64,000 bases of DNA from an uncultured Bacteroides sp. (GTDB lineage Bacteria > Bacteroidota > Bacteroidia > Bacteroidales > Bacteroidaceae): the NCBI GenBank assembly GCA_900555635.1, contig USLU01000003.1:97749-161748 (forward strand), read 5' to 3'. This document shows positions 55,601 to 63,616 of this stretch, one piece after another; position 1 is the first letter of the stretch, and every line of letters begins with the position of its first letter. A model generated the notes under the pieces. It made no database searches. It saw only the letters and a list, made by a program, of their open reading frames with translations, and was not told the origin of the DNA. Both the position numbers and the translations under genes were made by a program.

Positions 55601-55967
55601 GGGTGCAGAAGATTATTGGACACCCGAAAATACGAATGCTTTCTACCCTCGTCCGATGGATTATAAACAAAGCCAATCAGGAAACTACAGTTTGAACGAC
55701 CGCTATTTGCTGAATATGGCATATTTGCGTCTCAAAACCTTAACAGTAGGTTATACATTGCCTAAAACTTGGTTGAGCAAATACAAAGTACAAGGTTTGC
55801 GCGTTTACTTTACTGGTGAGAACCTTTTCACTATTGACGGCTTGAAACCGGCCATTGACCCGGAAACAGGTATACGTACTGCTGGTACATCCAGTGATTC
55901 ACGTAACTTTGGTCGTAGCTATCCGTATCAGAAGACGGTATCATTCGGTATTCAGCTTAGTTTATAA
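52626..55967 (+). CDS. SusC/RagA-family TonB-dependent transporter (SusC3)
   Basis: This 1113-aa protein has N-terminus MNEDRKRRGLVNSKLLTAVA and, like SusC1 and SusC2, a CarboxypepD_reg-like domain (about 50-125), EVVVVGYGSQKK, a plug (DIGRALQGAVPGLTV, VLKDAASASIYGARGAFGV) and a barrel ending FGIQLSL. It is the outer-membrane import channel paired with SusD3. It is the only one of the three with both the 74-bp promoter block and the leader hairpin. Confidence 0.95.
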   Translation: MNEDRKRRGLVNSKLLTAVAISALFLGSGSVMATQTISAGSHGVLEQMQTISATVTVVDTKDEPIIGANVIEKGTTNGGITDLDGKFKMNVKPGATIQVSFVGYTTQEVKAAPTLRVILKDDTELLDEVVVVGYGSQKKVNLTGAVASVDVNKTIDSRPITDIGRALQGAVPGLTVTTNSGEIGGAPTIKIRGSIGSPNGDAKPLILVDNVEVTDISMVNPDDIENISVLKDAASASIYGARGAFGVLLITTKSKTKHERLSVKYTNNFAWRTPTKTPEQLPGWEQADINLKGVINQTKGATAFYNVVGNMRVDATHVQKMKDYWEKYGYGDQFGREMEEGRDFEFRDGGMFFIRTWDWYDEYIKDWSPQQNHSLSINGGNGKTNYNVALGYFSQDGMMKINSDDYKRYNANVSLNSELNKYVSVRTGLMFTRSDYDKPFNYASDLYDQMYYLYRWQPMMPYGTYEGKEFRSALTDLKTAPTITKEREYLRLTGGVTVKPIKDLTIDVDLSYSSVETRLKKYGTPSLTSGYNIFSAQSSLDALRGSYGNYNSIGTYDYVRQETGRTENLTANFIATYSKRWEDHDFKVMGGSNLEKSEYKYYWAQRKGLLDPRKPELNMATGEQTTSSEHTWWSVAGFFGRINYSFKDRYMLEFNGRYDGSSRFPSGQRFGFFPSMSAGYRISEEAFMESLKPYLSTLKLRGSWGMIGNQDVGTDRYISTLSTATDSWIIDGKKVSSTGKPTIVSSELTWEKVTTIDLGLDARFFNDALGVTFDWYNRKTSDILTTANLPQTLGAVAPFENMGAIQTKGWEIAVDYRHTFKNGLHFGVTASIADDKTEVTKWTHNTKLPSYGATGWWSTDAYKEGMILGDIWGLQFDRFLTEADFNADGSMKEGLPDQTQVFPAGYEFAPGDVLYKDIDGDGKIKRQSNIDEKGDLSVIGNALPRMQFGLNLDASYKGFDFSAFFQGVANRKLWAAGNQVLPGFTTGEPFYKGAEDYWTPENTNAFYPRPMDYKQSQSGNYSLNDRYLLNMAYLRLKTLTVGYTLPKTWLSKYKVQGLRVYFTGENLFTIDGLKPAIDPETGIRTAGTSSDSRNFGRSYPYQKTVSFGIQLSL

Positions 55968-55986
55968 TTTAATAGTTATTACAATT

Positions 55987-57885
55987 ATGAAAAAGAAAAA
56001 TATATTATATATTGCCTGTGCGTTGACGATGGCTTCGCTCTGTAGTTGTGAGGATTTCTTGGATAAAGATCCGCAAGACAAGCAGACAAATGACACATAT
56101 TGGCAGACTGAAACTTCCTTGCGTACTTATGCTCAAGATTTTTATTCTTCGTATTTTAAAGGGTATAATATTGACTATACTGTATTTGGCGGTTTCTTCT
56201 CGGGAGACAACTATACAGATGATTACATCAATCTGAATAATGCGAATACTTATAATGGAGGGTATATTTATTTCCCGACTTCTGCTACTACGGACTGGAA
56301 TAGCAAAACGGCTATATGGAAGGATAACTATGCTATTGTCTATAAGGCAAATGTTATGATTGAAAAAATTCCGGGAATGAATATTTCGGAAGAGGCAAAG
56401 AATCACTGGACAGGTGTAGCACGCTATTTCCGTGCAATGGCTTATAGTGAATTGGCAAAAACTTATGGTGGTGTTCCTTTCTATGATAAGGTGACCGATC
56501 CGGCTGATGAGAATCTCTATAAAAATCGTGATTCATATCCGTATGTGGCACAAAAAATTCAGGACGATTTTCAATTTGCATTGGATAATGTACGGGTGGA
56601 TGATACCAAACGTCAGGTAAATAGATATGTGGTTGGTGCATATATGTCACGCGAATTGCTGTATCATGCTACTTGGCTGAAATATCATGGTACTACGGTA
56701 GGACCTACATCGGAAAAAGTAGGTGATGCTGAAATCAAGAATCTGCTGCAAGGTGCTATTAATGGTGCAGAAGTAGTGATGAATTCTGATAAGTATGCTA
56801 TTGGAAATACCTACAATGCTTTGTTTACTACCGATGATCTGGCTAATAATCCGGAAGTGATTTGGTATCGTGAATATACAAGTGGTCTGCAATGTAATGC
56901 TTTGATGTCTTACAATGGTCCGGAAGATCAGACCCAAGGTGGTGTTACGGAAAACGTAATCGAAAGTTACCTCTGTACTGATGGTTTGCCTATTGGGCAG
57001 TCTCCGATTTATCAAGGTAAGTTGGATCCTAGTATTCAGAAATCATTCCAAAATCGTGATCCGAGACTCTATCAAACAATTGCCGATAGCTTGCGTATCA
57101 TGAGTGCACTTGGTACGAAATACACTGAGGGAACCTCGCCAACTGGTTATCCGGCAAAGAAATTCTTGAATGACGAATGGTGGGCTGCCGGTTTAGACTA
57201 TTGTACTGGCATTCTGAGTCCTGCTGATGCACCTTGTTTTCGCTATGCTGAAGTGCTGCTGAATTATGTAGAAGCTCGTTATGAAATAGCCCAAGTTGGT
57301 GGTGCTGCATTTGCACAGAGTGATCTGGATAAGTCCATCAATCAGATTCGTAACCGTAAGTTGACGAAGTGGGGTGATAGTAAAGCCATAACAATGCCAA
57401 AAGTGCAGTTAGATGGTGGAAACTTGAGCGTAAATGGAGTAGTTATCAACGATCCGGCTCGTGACACAGACGTCAATCCTGTTTTGTGGGAAATTCGTCG
57501 TGAACGTCGTATAGAGTTAATTATGGAAGGTCGTCGTGGTGAGGATCTTCGCCGTTGGGCTAAATTTGAATACTTGAATTCAGAAGATGAAAACGGTCTT
57601 CCTAAAAAGACAATCTTGGGTGCTTATGTAAATATGGCGGACTATCCAACTATTTCAGCAAAAGATAGCGATGGTAATAGGGTGTTGTTCTTATTTGATC
57701 CGGAAGATCCGACTAATAAGGATTCAGATAAGGGGTATATCCATTATTTGCGTGAAAAAGAACTTCGTATATTCAAAAAAGGTGAGTTGAATTCGGAACG
57801 TTATTATTTACGTGCGATACCTGTAGAGCAGTTGACTATCTATGAGAATAAGGGCAAGGAACTTACTCAGAATCCGGGTTGGTAA
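55987..57885 (+). CDS. SusD/RagB-family lipoprotein (SusD3)
   Basis: This 632-aa protein starts at the ATG at 55987 (MKKKNILYIACALTMASLCSC, lipobox LCSC). A longer frame from 55855 only overlaps susC3 and is rejected. Features: EDFLDKDPQDKQTND, GVARYFRAMAYSELAKTYGGVPFYD, LWEIRRERRIELIMEGRRGEDLRRW and a terminal ELTQNPGW. It is the surface binding partner of SusC3, 19 nt downstream, and ends before the hairpin at 57909. Confidence 0.94.
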   Translation: MKKKNILYIACALTMASLCSCEDFLDKDPQDKQTNDTYWQTETSLRTYAQDFYSSYFKGYNIDYTVFGGFFSGDNYTDDYINLNNANTYNGGYIYFPTSATTDWNSKTAIWKDNYAIVYKANVMIEKIPGMNISEEAKNHWTGVARYFRAMAYSELAKTYGGVPFYDKVTDPADENLYKNRDSYPYVAQKIQDDFQFALDNVRVDDTKRQVNRYVVGAYMSRELLYHATWLKYHGTTVGPTSEKVGDAEIKNLLQGAINGAEVVMNSDKYAIGNTYNALFTTDDLANNPEVIWYREYTSGLQCNALMSYNGPEDQTQGGVTENVIESYLCTDGLPIGQSPIYQGKLDPSIQKSFQNRDPRLYQTIADSLRIMSALGTKYTEGTSPTGYPAKKFLNDEWWAAGLDYCTGILSPADAPCFRYAEVLLNYVEARYEIAQVGGAAFAQSDLDKSINQIRNRKLTKWGDSKAITMPKVQLDGGNLSVNGVVINDPARDTDVNPVLWEIRRERRIELIMEGRRGEDLRRWAKFEYLNSEDENGLPKKTILGAYVNMADYPTISAKDSDGNRVLFLFDPEDPTNKDSDKGYIHYLREKELRIFKKGELNSERYYLRAIPVEQLTIYENKGKELTQNPGW

Positions 57886-57908
57886 TCGGTTGAAGTGAAT
57901 GTATAAAA

Positions 57909-57953
57909 TAAAAATAGGTGTGTATCGTAAAATGAATACACACCTATTTTTTT
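57909..57953. terminator. Bidirectional terminator between susD3 and asd
   Basis: AAAATAGGTGTGTAT pairs with ATACACACCTATTTT around a 10-nt loop, with A- and T-runs at both sides. It serves convergent susD3 and asd. Confidence 0.88.
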
Positions 57954-57968
57954 ATTTGTTTCTTTTAT

Positions 57969-58976
57969 TTATAGCGCTTTTTCCTTTACCAAATATTCTG
58001 CAATCTGTACCGCATTCAGCGCAGCACCCTTCTTAATTTGGTCGCCTACAATCCAGAATGTCAATCCGTTTTCGTTAGTAAGATCTTTACGAATACGACC
58101 TACATAAACGGGATCTTTGCCTGCAAGGAACAACGGCATCGGATATTCCTTTTCTGCCGGATTATCCATCAGAACCAGACCTTCACCTTTAGCGAATGCT
58201 TCGCGAGCTTCTTCCAAAGAGATAGGACGTTCTGTTTCAACCCAGATACTCTCTGAGTGTGAACGTAATGCGGGAACGCGTACGCAAGTTGCACTAACTT
58301 TTATGTCAGAGTGCATAATCTTACGAGTTTCGTTAAACATCTTCATCTCCTCTTTAGTATATCCGTTTTCAGTGAATACATCGATCTGAGGAATAAGGTT
58401 GAATGCCAACTGGTAAGCAAACTTATCAACAGTTACAGGTTCGTTTGCCAATACCTGACGATACTGTTCGTACAATTCGTCCATAGCAGCTGCACCGGCG
58501 CCGCTGGCAGCTTGATAGGTAGAAACGTGTACGGTCTTTATATGAGAAAGCTGTTCGATGGCTTTCAGTGCTACTACCATTTGAATCGTAGTACAGTTAG
58601 GATTAGCGATAACGCCACGCGGACGGTCTTTTGCGTCGGCAGCATTTACTTCGGGTACTACCAAAGGTACATCGGTATCCATTCGGAAAGCACTTGAATT
58701 GTCAATCATCACAGCACCGTACTTGGTGATTGTTTCAAGATACTCTTTAGAGGTACTGGCGCCTGCGGAAGTGAAAGCGATATCGATCCCTTTAAAGTCA
58801 TCATTGTGTTGCAAGAGTTTAACCTCGATCTGTTTACCGCGGAAGGTATATTTAGTACCGGCACTGCGTTTAGAACCGAACAATACTAACTCGTCCAACG
58901 GGAAATTCCTTTCATCGAGCACTCGCAGGAACTCCTGTCCCACGGCTCCGCTTGCTCCAACAATAGCTACTTTCAT
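57969..58976 (-). CDS. asd: Aspartate-semialdehyde dehydrogenase
   Basis: This 335-aa cytoplasmic enzyme reduces aspartyl phosphate to aspartate semialdehyde with NADPH, leading to lysine/diaminopimelate, threonine and methionine. Features are the Rossmann motif GASGAVG (7-13), catalytic Cys128 in NPNCTT, QAASGAG and the proton-acceptor H240 in RVPALRSHSES. The length is typical. It has its own promoter at 59043..59050. Confidence 0.96.
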   Translation of the reverse strand: MKVAIVGASGAVGQEFLRVLDERNFPLDELVLFGSKRSAGTKYTFRGKQIEVKLLQHNDDFKGIDIAFTSAGASTSKEYLETITKYGAVMIDNSSAFRMDTDVPLVVPEVNAADAKDRPRGVIANPNCTTIQMVVALKAIEQLSHIKTVHVSTYQAASGAGAAAMDELYEQYRQVLANEPVTVDKFAYQLAFNLIPQIDVFTENGYTKEEMKMFNETRKIMHSDIKVSATCVRVPALRSHSESIWVETERPISLEEAREAFAKGEGLVLMDNPAEKEYPMPLFLAGKDPVYVGRIRKDLTNENGLTFWIVGDQIKKGAALNAVQIAEYLVKEKAL

Positions 58977-59042
58977 TTTTCTTTTGTTTTTAAATAGTTT
59001 ATAATATAGTACATCCTATCTCTGATTTGATAGAATTGGTTG

Positions 59043-59050
59043 CAAATTTA
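59043..59050 (-). promoter_or_regulatory. Promoter -7 element for asd
   Basis: TAAATTTG on the minus strand matches TAnnTTTG, 67 nt before the asd ATG. Confidence 0.5.
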
Positions 59051-59128
59051 TAACAAAATGCTGTATAACACCCAATAAAGTGAAAAGTTTTTCGTTATTT
59101 TGCATTCAAAACCCAAAACTTGCAATCT

Positions 59129-61255
59129 ATGGATTGGTTTGACTTTAGCTTACAACTCCCGATTACTGACCCTACATGGATATTTCTCCTTGTACTTCTT
59201 ATTATATTATTTGCACCTATCTTGTTAAGTAGACTTCGTATTCCGCACATTATCGGTATGATATTGGCTGGACTTGTTATTGGTGAACATGGCTTTAATA
59301 TCCTGGCACGTGATAGCAGCTTTGAACTTTTTGGCAAGGTAGGATTGTACTATATCATGTTCCTTGCCGGTTTGGAAATGAATATGGGGGACTTCAAGCA
59401 AAATCGGACGAAAGCCGTTGTATTAGGATTATTGGCTTTCATTATTCCGATAGGTATAGGTTTGATTACGAATATGACATTGCTACAATATGGAGTGATA
59501 ACTTCTGTTTTATTGGCAAGTATGTATGCTTCACATACCTTGGTAGCTTATCCCATTGTCATACGTTATGGAGTATCACGACATCGTAGTGTGAGCATTG
59601 CAGTTGGTGGTACTGCGGTAACAGATACACTTACTTTGCTGGTCTTGGCGGTAGTCGGAGGACTATTCAAGGGAGAATCGGATGGCTTGTTTTGGGTATG
59701 GCTGGTTGTTAAAGTAGTCTTTTTGGGAGCTTTGATTGTCTATTTCTTCCCACGTATAGGGCGTTGGTTTTTCCGGAGATATGATGATGGTGTGATGCAA
59801 TTTATTTTTGTATTGGCTATGGTTTTTCTGGGAGCCGGGCTGATGGAGTTTGTGGGGATGGAAGGTATCTTGGGTGCTTTTTTGGCCGGATTGGTTTTAA
59901 ACCGTCTTATTCCGCATGTATCTCCTTTAATGAACCATCTGGAATTTGTGGGGAATGCACTTTTTATTCCTTATTTCCTGATTGGGGTAGGTATGCTGAT
60001 AGACATACATGTGATATTTGGCCAAGGGAATGCGTTGAAAGTGGCTGGTGTGATGATAGTTGTGGCCTTGACGGGTAAATGGATTGCTTGTTGGCTCACT
60101 CAGAAAATATACAAGATGGGGGCTATTGAACGTGAGCTCATGTATGGATTGAGTAATGCACAGGCAGCGGCAACTTTAGCAGCTGTTTTGGTGGGATATA
60201 ACATTATTTTGCCTGGTGGTGAGCGATTATTGAATGATGATGTTTTGAATGGTACTGTCTTGCTGATACTTGTGACTTGTATTGTTAGTTCATTTATAAC
60301 TGAACGGGCAGCACGGAAGATAGCGATGGATGAGGCGCATTTGGAAGAGAACCAGTCGGTGGAGCAAGAGAAAATATTAATCCCGGTTGCTAATCCTGAT
60401 ACAATAGAGGACTTGATAAATCTGTCTTTACTTATACGGGATTCGAAGCAAAAAGACAATTTATTGGCTTTGAATGTTATCAATGATGATAGCAGTTCGG
60501 AAGCTGCGGAGCTTCGCGGAAAGCGCCATTTGGAGAAAGCAGCCATGATAACGGCTTCTGCAGGTGTATCTTTGAAGCAAATTACACGTTATGATCTGAA
60601 TATTGCTTCCGGGATTATTCATACAGCTAAAGAATATGTGGCGACGGATGTAATTATTGGTTTGCACCGCAAAGTCAATATCGTAGATTCGTTCTTTGGT
60701 ATGCTTGCCGAGAACTTGTTGAAAGGATTGCATCGAGAAGTAATCATAGCTAAATTTTTGATGCCTATCAATACGATAAGGCGTGTAATTATTGCGGTAC
60801 CGTCCAAGGCTGAATATGAAGCCGGTTTCCAAAAGTGGGTAGGGCATTTCTGCCGTTTGGGCGAAACCTTAGGTTGCCGTGTACACTTCTATGCCAATGA
60901 GGAGACTACTGCTTATCTTCAGGCACTTGTTAAGAAGAAGTATGGGCAAACATTAACCGACTTTTCTCGTTTAGATGACTGGGGCGATTTGCTGATACTG
61001 ACCGGGCAAGTGAATTACGACCATTTATTAGTCATCATTAGTGCGCGTCGTGGATCTATCTCTTATGACAGTTCATTCGAGAAGTTGCCTGCACAGATAA
61101 GCAGGTATTTTGCTAATAATAGTTTGATTGTATTGTATCCCGATCAGTTGGGTGAACCCCAGGATGCTGTATCTTTCTCCAATCCGCGTGGTAATAATGA
61201 ATCGCAACATTATGAGGAAGTAGGCAAATGGTTCTACAAGTGGTTCAAAAAATAG
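59129..61255 (+). CDS. Kef-type cation:proton antiporter with C-terminal universal-stress-like domain
   Basis: This 708-aa protein starts at the ATG at 59129 (MDWFDFSLQLP); an upstream in-frame TTG at 59120 adds three residues and is not preferred. Residues about 20-405 form a CPA2 exchanger with IPHIIGMILAGLVIGEHGF, MFLAGLEMNMGDF and GAFLAGLVLNRLIP. Residues about 420-690 are cytoplasmic and look like two UspA-like halves (EKILIPVANPDTIEDLINLS, and VIIAVPSKAEYEAGF), likely binding a nucleotide to control transport. It would move Na+ or K+ against protons at the inner membrane. It is a distant relative of the antiporter at 1..1309. Confidence 0.9.
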   Translation: MDWFDFSLQLPITDPTWIFLLVLLIILFAPILLSRLRIPHIIGMILAGLVIGEHGFNILARDSSFELFGKVGLYYIMFLAGLEMNMGDFKQNRTKAVVLGLLAFIIPIGIGLITNMTLLQYGVITSVLLASMYASHTLVAYPIVIRYGVSRHRSVSIAVGGTAVTDTLTLLVLAVVGGLFKGESDGLFWVWLVVKVVFLGALIVYFFPRIGRWFFRRYDDGVMQFIFVLAMVFLGAGLMEFVGMEGILGAFLAGLVLNRLIPHVSPLMNHLEFVGNALFIPYFLIGVGMLIDIHVIFGQGNALKVAGVMIVVALTGKWIACWLTQKIYKMGAIERELMYGLSNAQAAATLAAVLVGYNIILPGGERLLNDDVLNGTVLLILVTCIVSSFITERAARKIAMDEAHLEENQSVEQEKILIPVANPDTIEDLINLSLLIRDSKQKDNLLALNVINDDSSSEAAELRGKRHLEKAAMITASAGVSLKQITRYDLNIASGIIHTAKEYVATDVIIGLHRKVNIVDSFFGMLAENLLKGLHREVIIAKFLMPINTIRRVIIAVPSKAEYEAGFQKWVGHFCRLGETLGCRVHFYANEETTAYLQALVKKKYGQTLTDFSRLDDWGDLLILTGQVNYDHLLVIISARRGSISYDSSFEKLPAQISRYFANNSLIVLYPDQLGEPQDAVSFSNPRGNNESQHYEEVGKWFYKWFKK

Positions 61256-61288
61256 TGATTAGTGTTTAGTGATTAGTGATTTGTTGAG
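61256..61288. repeat. Short GTGATTAGTG-type low-complexity spacer
   Basis: TAGTGATTAGTG phrases are repeated here, as also seen near 12880..12910 and, reversed, near 19295..19318. These are short intergenic repeats of the Bacteroides type. Confidence 0.6.
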
Positions 61289-61999
61289 ATGAAAGAGTGG
61301 CAACAGAGAACTCAGCTTTTGCTGGGAGATGAGAAGATGGAACGGTTACGCCGGGCACATGTGTTAGTAGTGGGTCTGGGAGGAGTAGGCGCATACGCTG
61401 CTGAGATGATATGCCGTGCCGGAGTAGGGCGGATGACGATAGTGGATGCAGACACGGTACAGCCTACTAACATAAATCGCCAGTTACCTGCTTTACATTC
61501 TACTGTAGGTCGGAAGAAGGCAGAGGTCTTGCGAGCGCGATACAAAGATATTAATCCGGATTTGGAGTTAACGGTATTGCCCGTTTTCCTAAAAGACGAG
61601 AATATTCCCGAGTTGCTTGATGCAGCCTCTTATGATTTTATTGTGGACGCTATTGATACGCTCTCTCCGAAATGCCATTTGATAGTGGAAGCGATGAAAC
61701 GTCATATAAAGATTGTATCGAGCATGGGTGCCGGTGCTAAGAGCGATATAACCCAAGTGCGTTTTGCCGATATTTGGGAAACCTATCATTGCGGATTAAG
61801 CAAAGCTGTTCGTAAACGACTTCAGAAGATGGGTATTAAACGTAAATTACCTGTGGTATTCAGTACCGAACAGGCTGATCCGAATGCGGTACTGCTGACG
61901 GATGACGAGATGAATAAGAAGTCGACATGTGGAACAGTGAGCTATATGCCGGCAGTTTTCGGCTGTTATCTGGCAGAATATGTAATAAAAAGACTGTAA
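61289..61999 (+). CDS. tcdA: tRNA threonylcarbamoyladenosine dehydratase (ThiF family)
   Basis: This 236-aa E1-like protein converts t6A37 to cyclic t6A in tRNA using ATP. Features: VGLGGVGAYAAEMICRAGVG (nucleotide-binding), DADTVQPTNINRQ, VDAIDTLSPK and a late Cys in KSTCGTVSYMP. The length fits TcdA/CsdL. It runs directly into the ABC gene (1-nt gap), so the two are co-transcribed. Confidence 0.92.
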   Translation: MKEWQQRTQLLLGDEKMERLRRAHVLVVGLGGVGAYAAEMICRAGVGRMTIVDADTVQPTNINRQLPALHSTVGRKKAEVLRARYKDINPDLELTVLPVFLKDENIPELLDAASYDFIVDAIDTLSPKCHLIVEAMKRHIKIVSSMGAGAKSDITQVRFADIWETYHCGLSKAVRKRLQKMGIKRKLPVVFSTEQADPNAVLLTDDEMNKKSTCGTVSYMPAVFGCYLAEYVIKRL

Positions 62000-62000
62000 A

Positions 62001-62666
62001 ATGATACAATTAGAAAATATAACGAAGAGTTTCGGCAGCCTGCAAGTGTTGCGGGGGATCGATATGAATATAGATAAGGGTGAGATTGTCAGTATAGTAG
62101 GTCCTAGTGGTGCAGGTAAAACTACTCTTTTGCAGATTGTGGGTACATTGGATATGCCGGATAGTGGTTCGGTAACTATAAACGGTACCTTAGTGAATCG
62201 TATGAAGGAGAAAGAATTGGCTGCATTCCGTAATAAGCATATTGGCTTTGTATTCCAGTTTCACCAATTATTGCCAGAATTTACGGCACTGGAAAATGTA
62301 ATGATTCCAGCTTTTATTGCCGGATTAGGGCAGCAGGAAGCAAAAGCTGCTGCTACAGAAATATTAGAATTTATGGGACTTACTGATCGTGCAAGCCATA
62401 AGCCGAATGAACTTTCAGGAGGTGAGAAACAACGTGTGGCAGTAGCACGTGCACTGATTAATCACCCGGCTGTGGTATTGGCGGATGAGCCGTCCGGTAG
62501 TTTGGATACCCATAATAAAGAAGAACTTCATCAACTATTTTTCGATCTCCGCAACCAGTTTGGACAAACTTTTGTCATTGTAACCCATGACGAAGGATTG
62601 GCACAGATTACTGATCGAACTATACATCTTATTGATGGAGAAATAAATAAAGAAATTAGAGATTAG
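62001..62666 (+). CDS. lolD: ABC transporter ATPase, LolD-like
   Basis: This 221-aa ATPase has Walker A GPSGAGKT (34-41), signature LSGGEKQR (138-145), Walker B VVLADEPSGSLD and the switch His in VTHDEG. The N-terminal MIQLENITKSFGSLQVLRGID and size match the LolD/MacB (lipoprotein release) subfamily, which extracts lipoproteins from the inner membrane with a LolCE partner. No permease gene is adjacent, so the exact partner is unknown. Its 3' end overlaps the convergent HhH gene by 11 bp. Confidence 0.88.
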   Translation: MIQLENITKSFGSLQVLRGIDMNIDKGEIVSIVGPSGAGKTTLLQIVGTLDMPDSGSVTINGTLVNRMKEKELAAFRNKHIGFVFQFHQLLPEFTALENVMIPAFIAGLGQQEAKAAATEILEFMGLTDRASHKPNELSGGEKQRVAVARALINHPAVVLADEPSGSLDTHNKEELHQLFFDLRNQFGQTFVIVTHDEGLAQITDRTIHLIDGEINKEIRD

Positions 62667-63612
62667 TGAAACAAACGTAATGGCTAATCTTTTCTAAATC
62701 AGTCTCCGAGAATTCTTCATAAAGAGTGAAAGGCTTTAAACTGTGGAGTGCTCCTTTCTTTTTACGATATTCCACAAATGCTTTTGCCTGATAAAAGTTG
62801 ATGTATGGATGATTTCGGAGACGTTCTATTCCAATATGGTTCAAGTTTATAAGGCGAATATCTTTGGAGTCAATGCTGAACCATGATTGTAGCTGATGAT
62901 AATCCAGATGAATATCTTCCAGTTGTTCGATACGATAGAAACCTCCTAATTGTTGACGATAGGTGGTTATCATGCGGGCAATACCACTGCCGATACCCGG
63001 TATCTTTTTTAGCTCTGTAGTGTCAGCTTTGTTAAGATCAATAACAGTGCCTATGGGATATTTGTAGGAGTCAGGTTGAGGATTGATCTTATTGTCATTT
63101 GTTGATAGATATTTATATAAGTGGGGTGTGTCTTTAACTGTATCTTCGGGGGCAATATAAATATACGGCAAGAGTGCTTCATATTGTTCTCCTGTTAATC
63201 CGTATATCTTTTTGAAGTCTTCCGCTTTACGAAATTTGCCACCTTTACGGCGATACTGTAATATGTTTCGTGCCATCCATCCCGGTAACCCTAATTTGCA
63301 AAAAGTAGCAGAATCTGTAGTATTGGGATCGAATGGATTTAAGGCAAGGATTTGTGGCTTTTTGTAACCGTATTTAGTATACTTTGTTTTCCGTTGCTTT
63401 TCTTGTTCTTCAATTGAAGAGATAAATGCATTATATTCTGCTTCTGCAATAGCCTGTTGCTTTAAATCCTCTTCAGAAGGAAATTGCATGTCTTTCCAAT
63501 AAGAATAAAAATACCCGGAGAGAAAAACGAGTACAATGCCGGTAGCCAGAACAAGTATTCCACGCCTTTCTCCTCGGGAGAAGTAAAAGAAATTTTTGAG
63601 AGGGTTTTGCAT
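62656..63612 (-). CDS. Helix-hairpin-helix (ComEA-like) membrane-anchored protein
   Basis: This 318-aa protein has one N-terminal membrane helix (about 18-35, ILVLATGIVLVFLSGYFY). Three ComEA/HhH-type repeats follow: FCKLGLPGWMARNILQYRRK, LNKADTTELKKIPGIGSGIA and LNHIGIERLRNHPYINFYQA. Such proteins bind DNA non-specifically; in competent bacteria ComEA takes up DNA. The role in Bacteroides is unknown. It is 4 nt downstream of the partial transporter gene. Confidence 0.85.
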   Translation of the reverse strand: MQNPLKNFFYFSRGERRGILVLATGIVLVFLSGYFYSYWKDMQFPSEEDLKQQAIAEAEYNAFISSIEEQEKQRKTKYTKYGYKKPQILALNPFDPNTTDSATFCKLGLPGWMARNILQYRRKGGKFRKAEDFKKIYGLTGEQYEALLPYIYIAPEDTVKDTPHLYKYLSTNDNKINPQPDSYKYPIGTVIDLNKADTTELKKIPGIGSGIARMITTYRQQLGGFYRIEQLEDIHLDYHQLQSWFSIDSKDIRLINLNHIGIERLRNHPYINFYQAKAFVEYRKKKGALHSLKPFTLYEEFSETDLEKISHYVCFTNL

Positions 63613-63616
63613 CTCT

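Noticed and set aside
55855..55986. Longer N-terminus for SusD3 starting inside susC3
   Set aside because: The lipoprotein signal begins at the ATG at 55987; the extension only reads the other frame of susC3.
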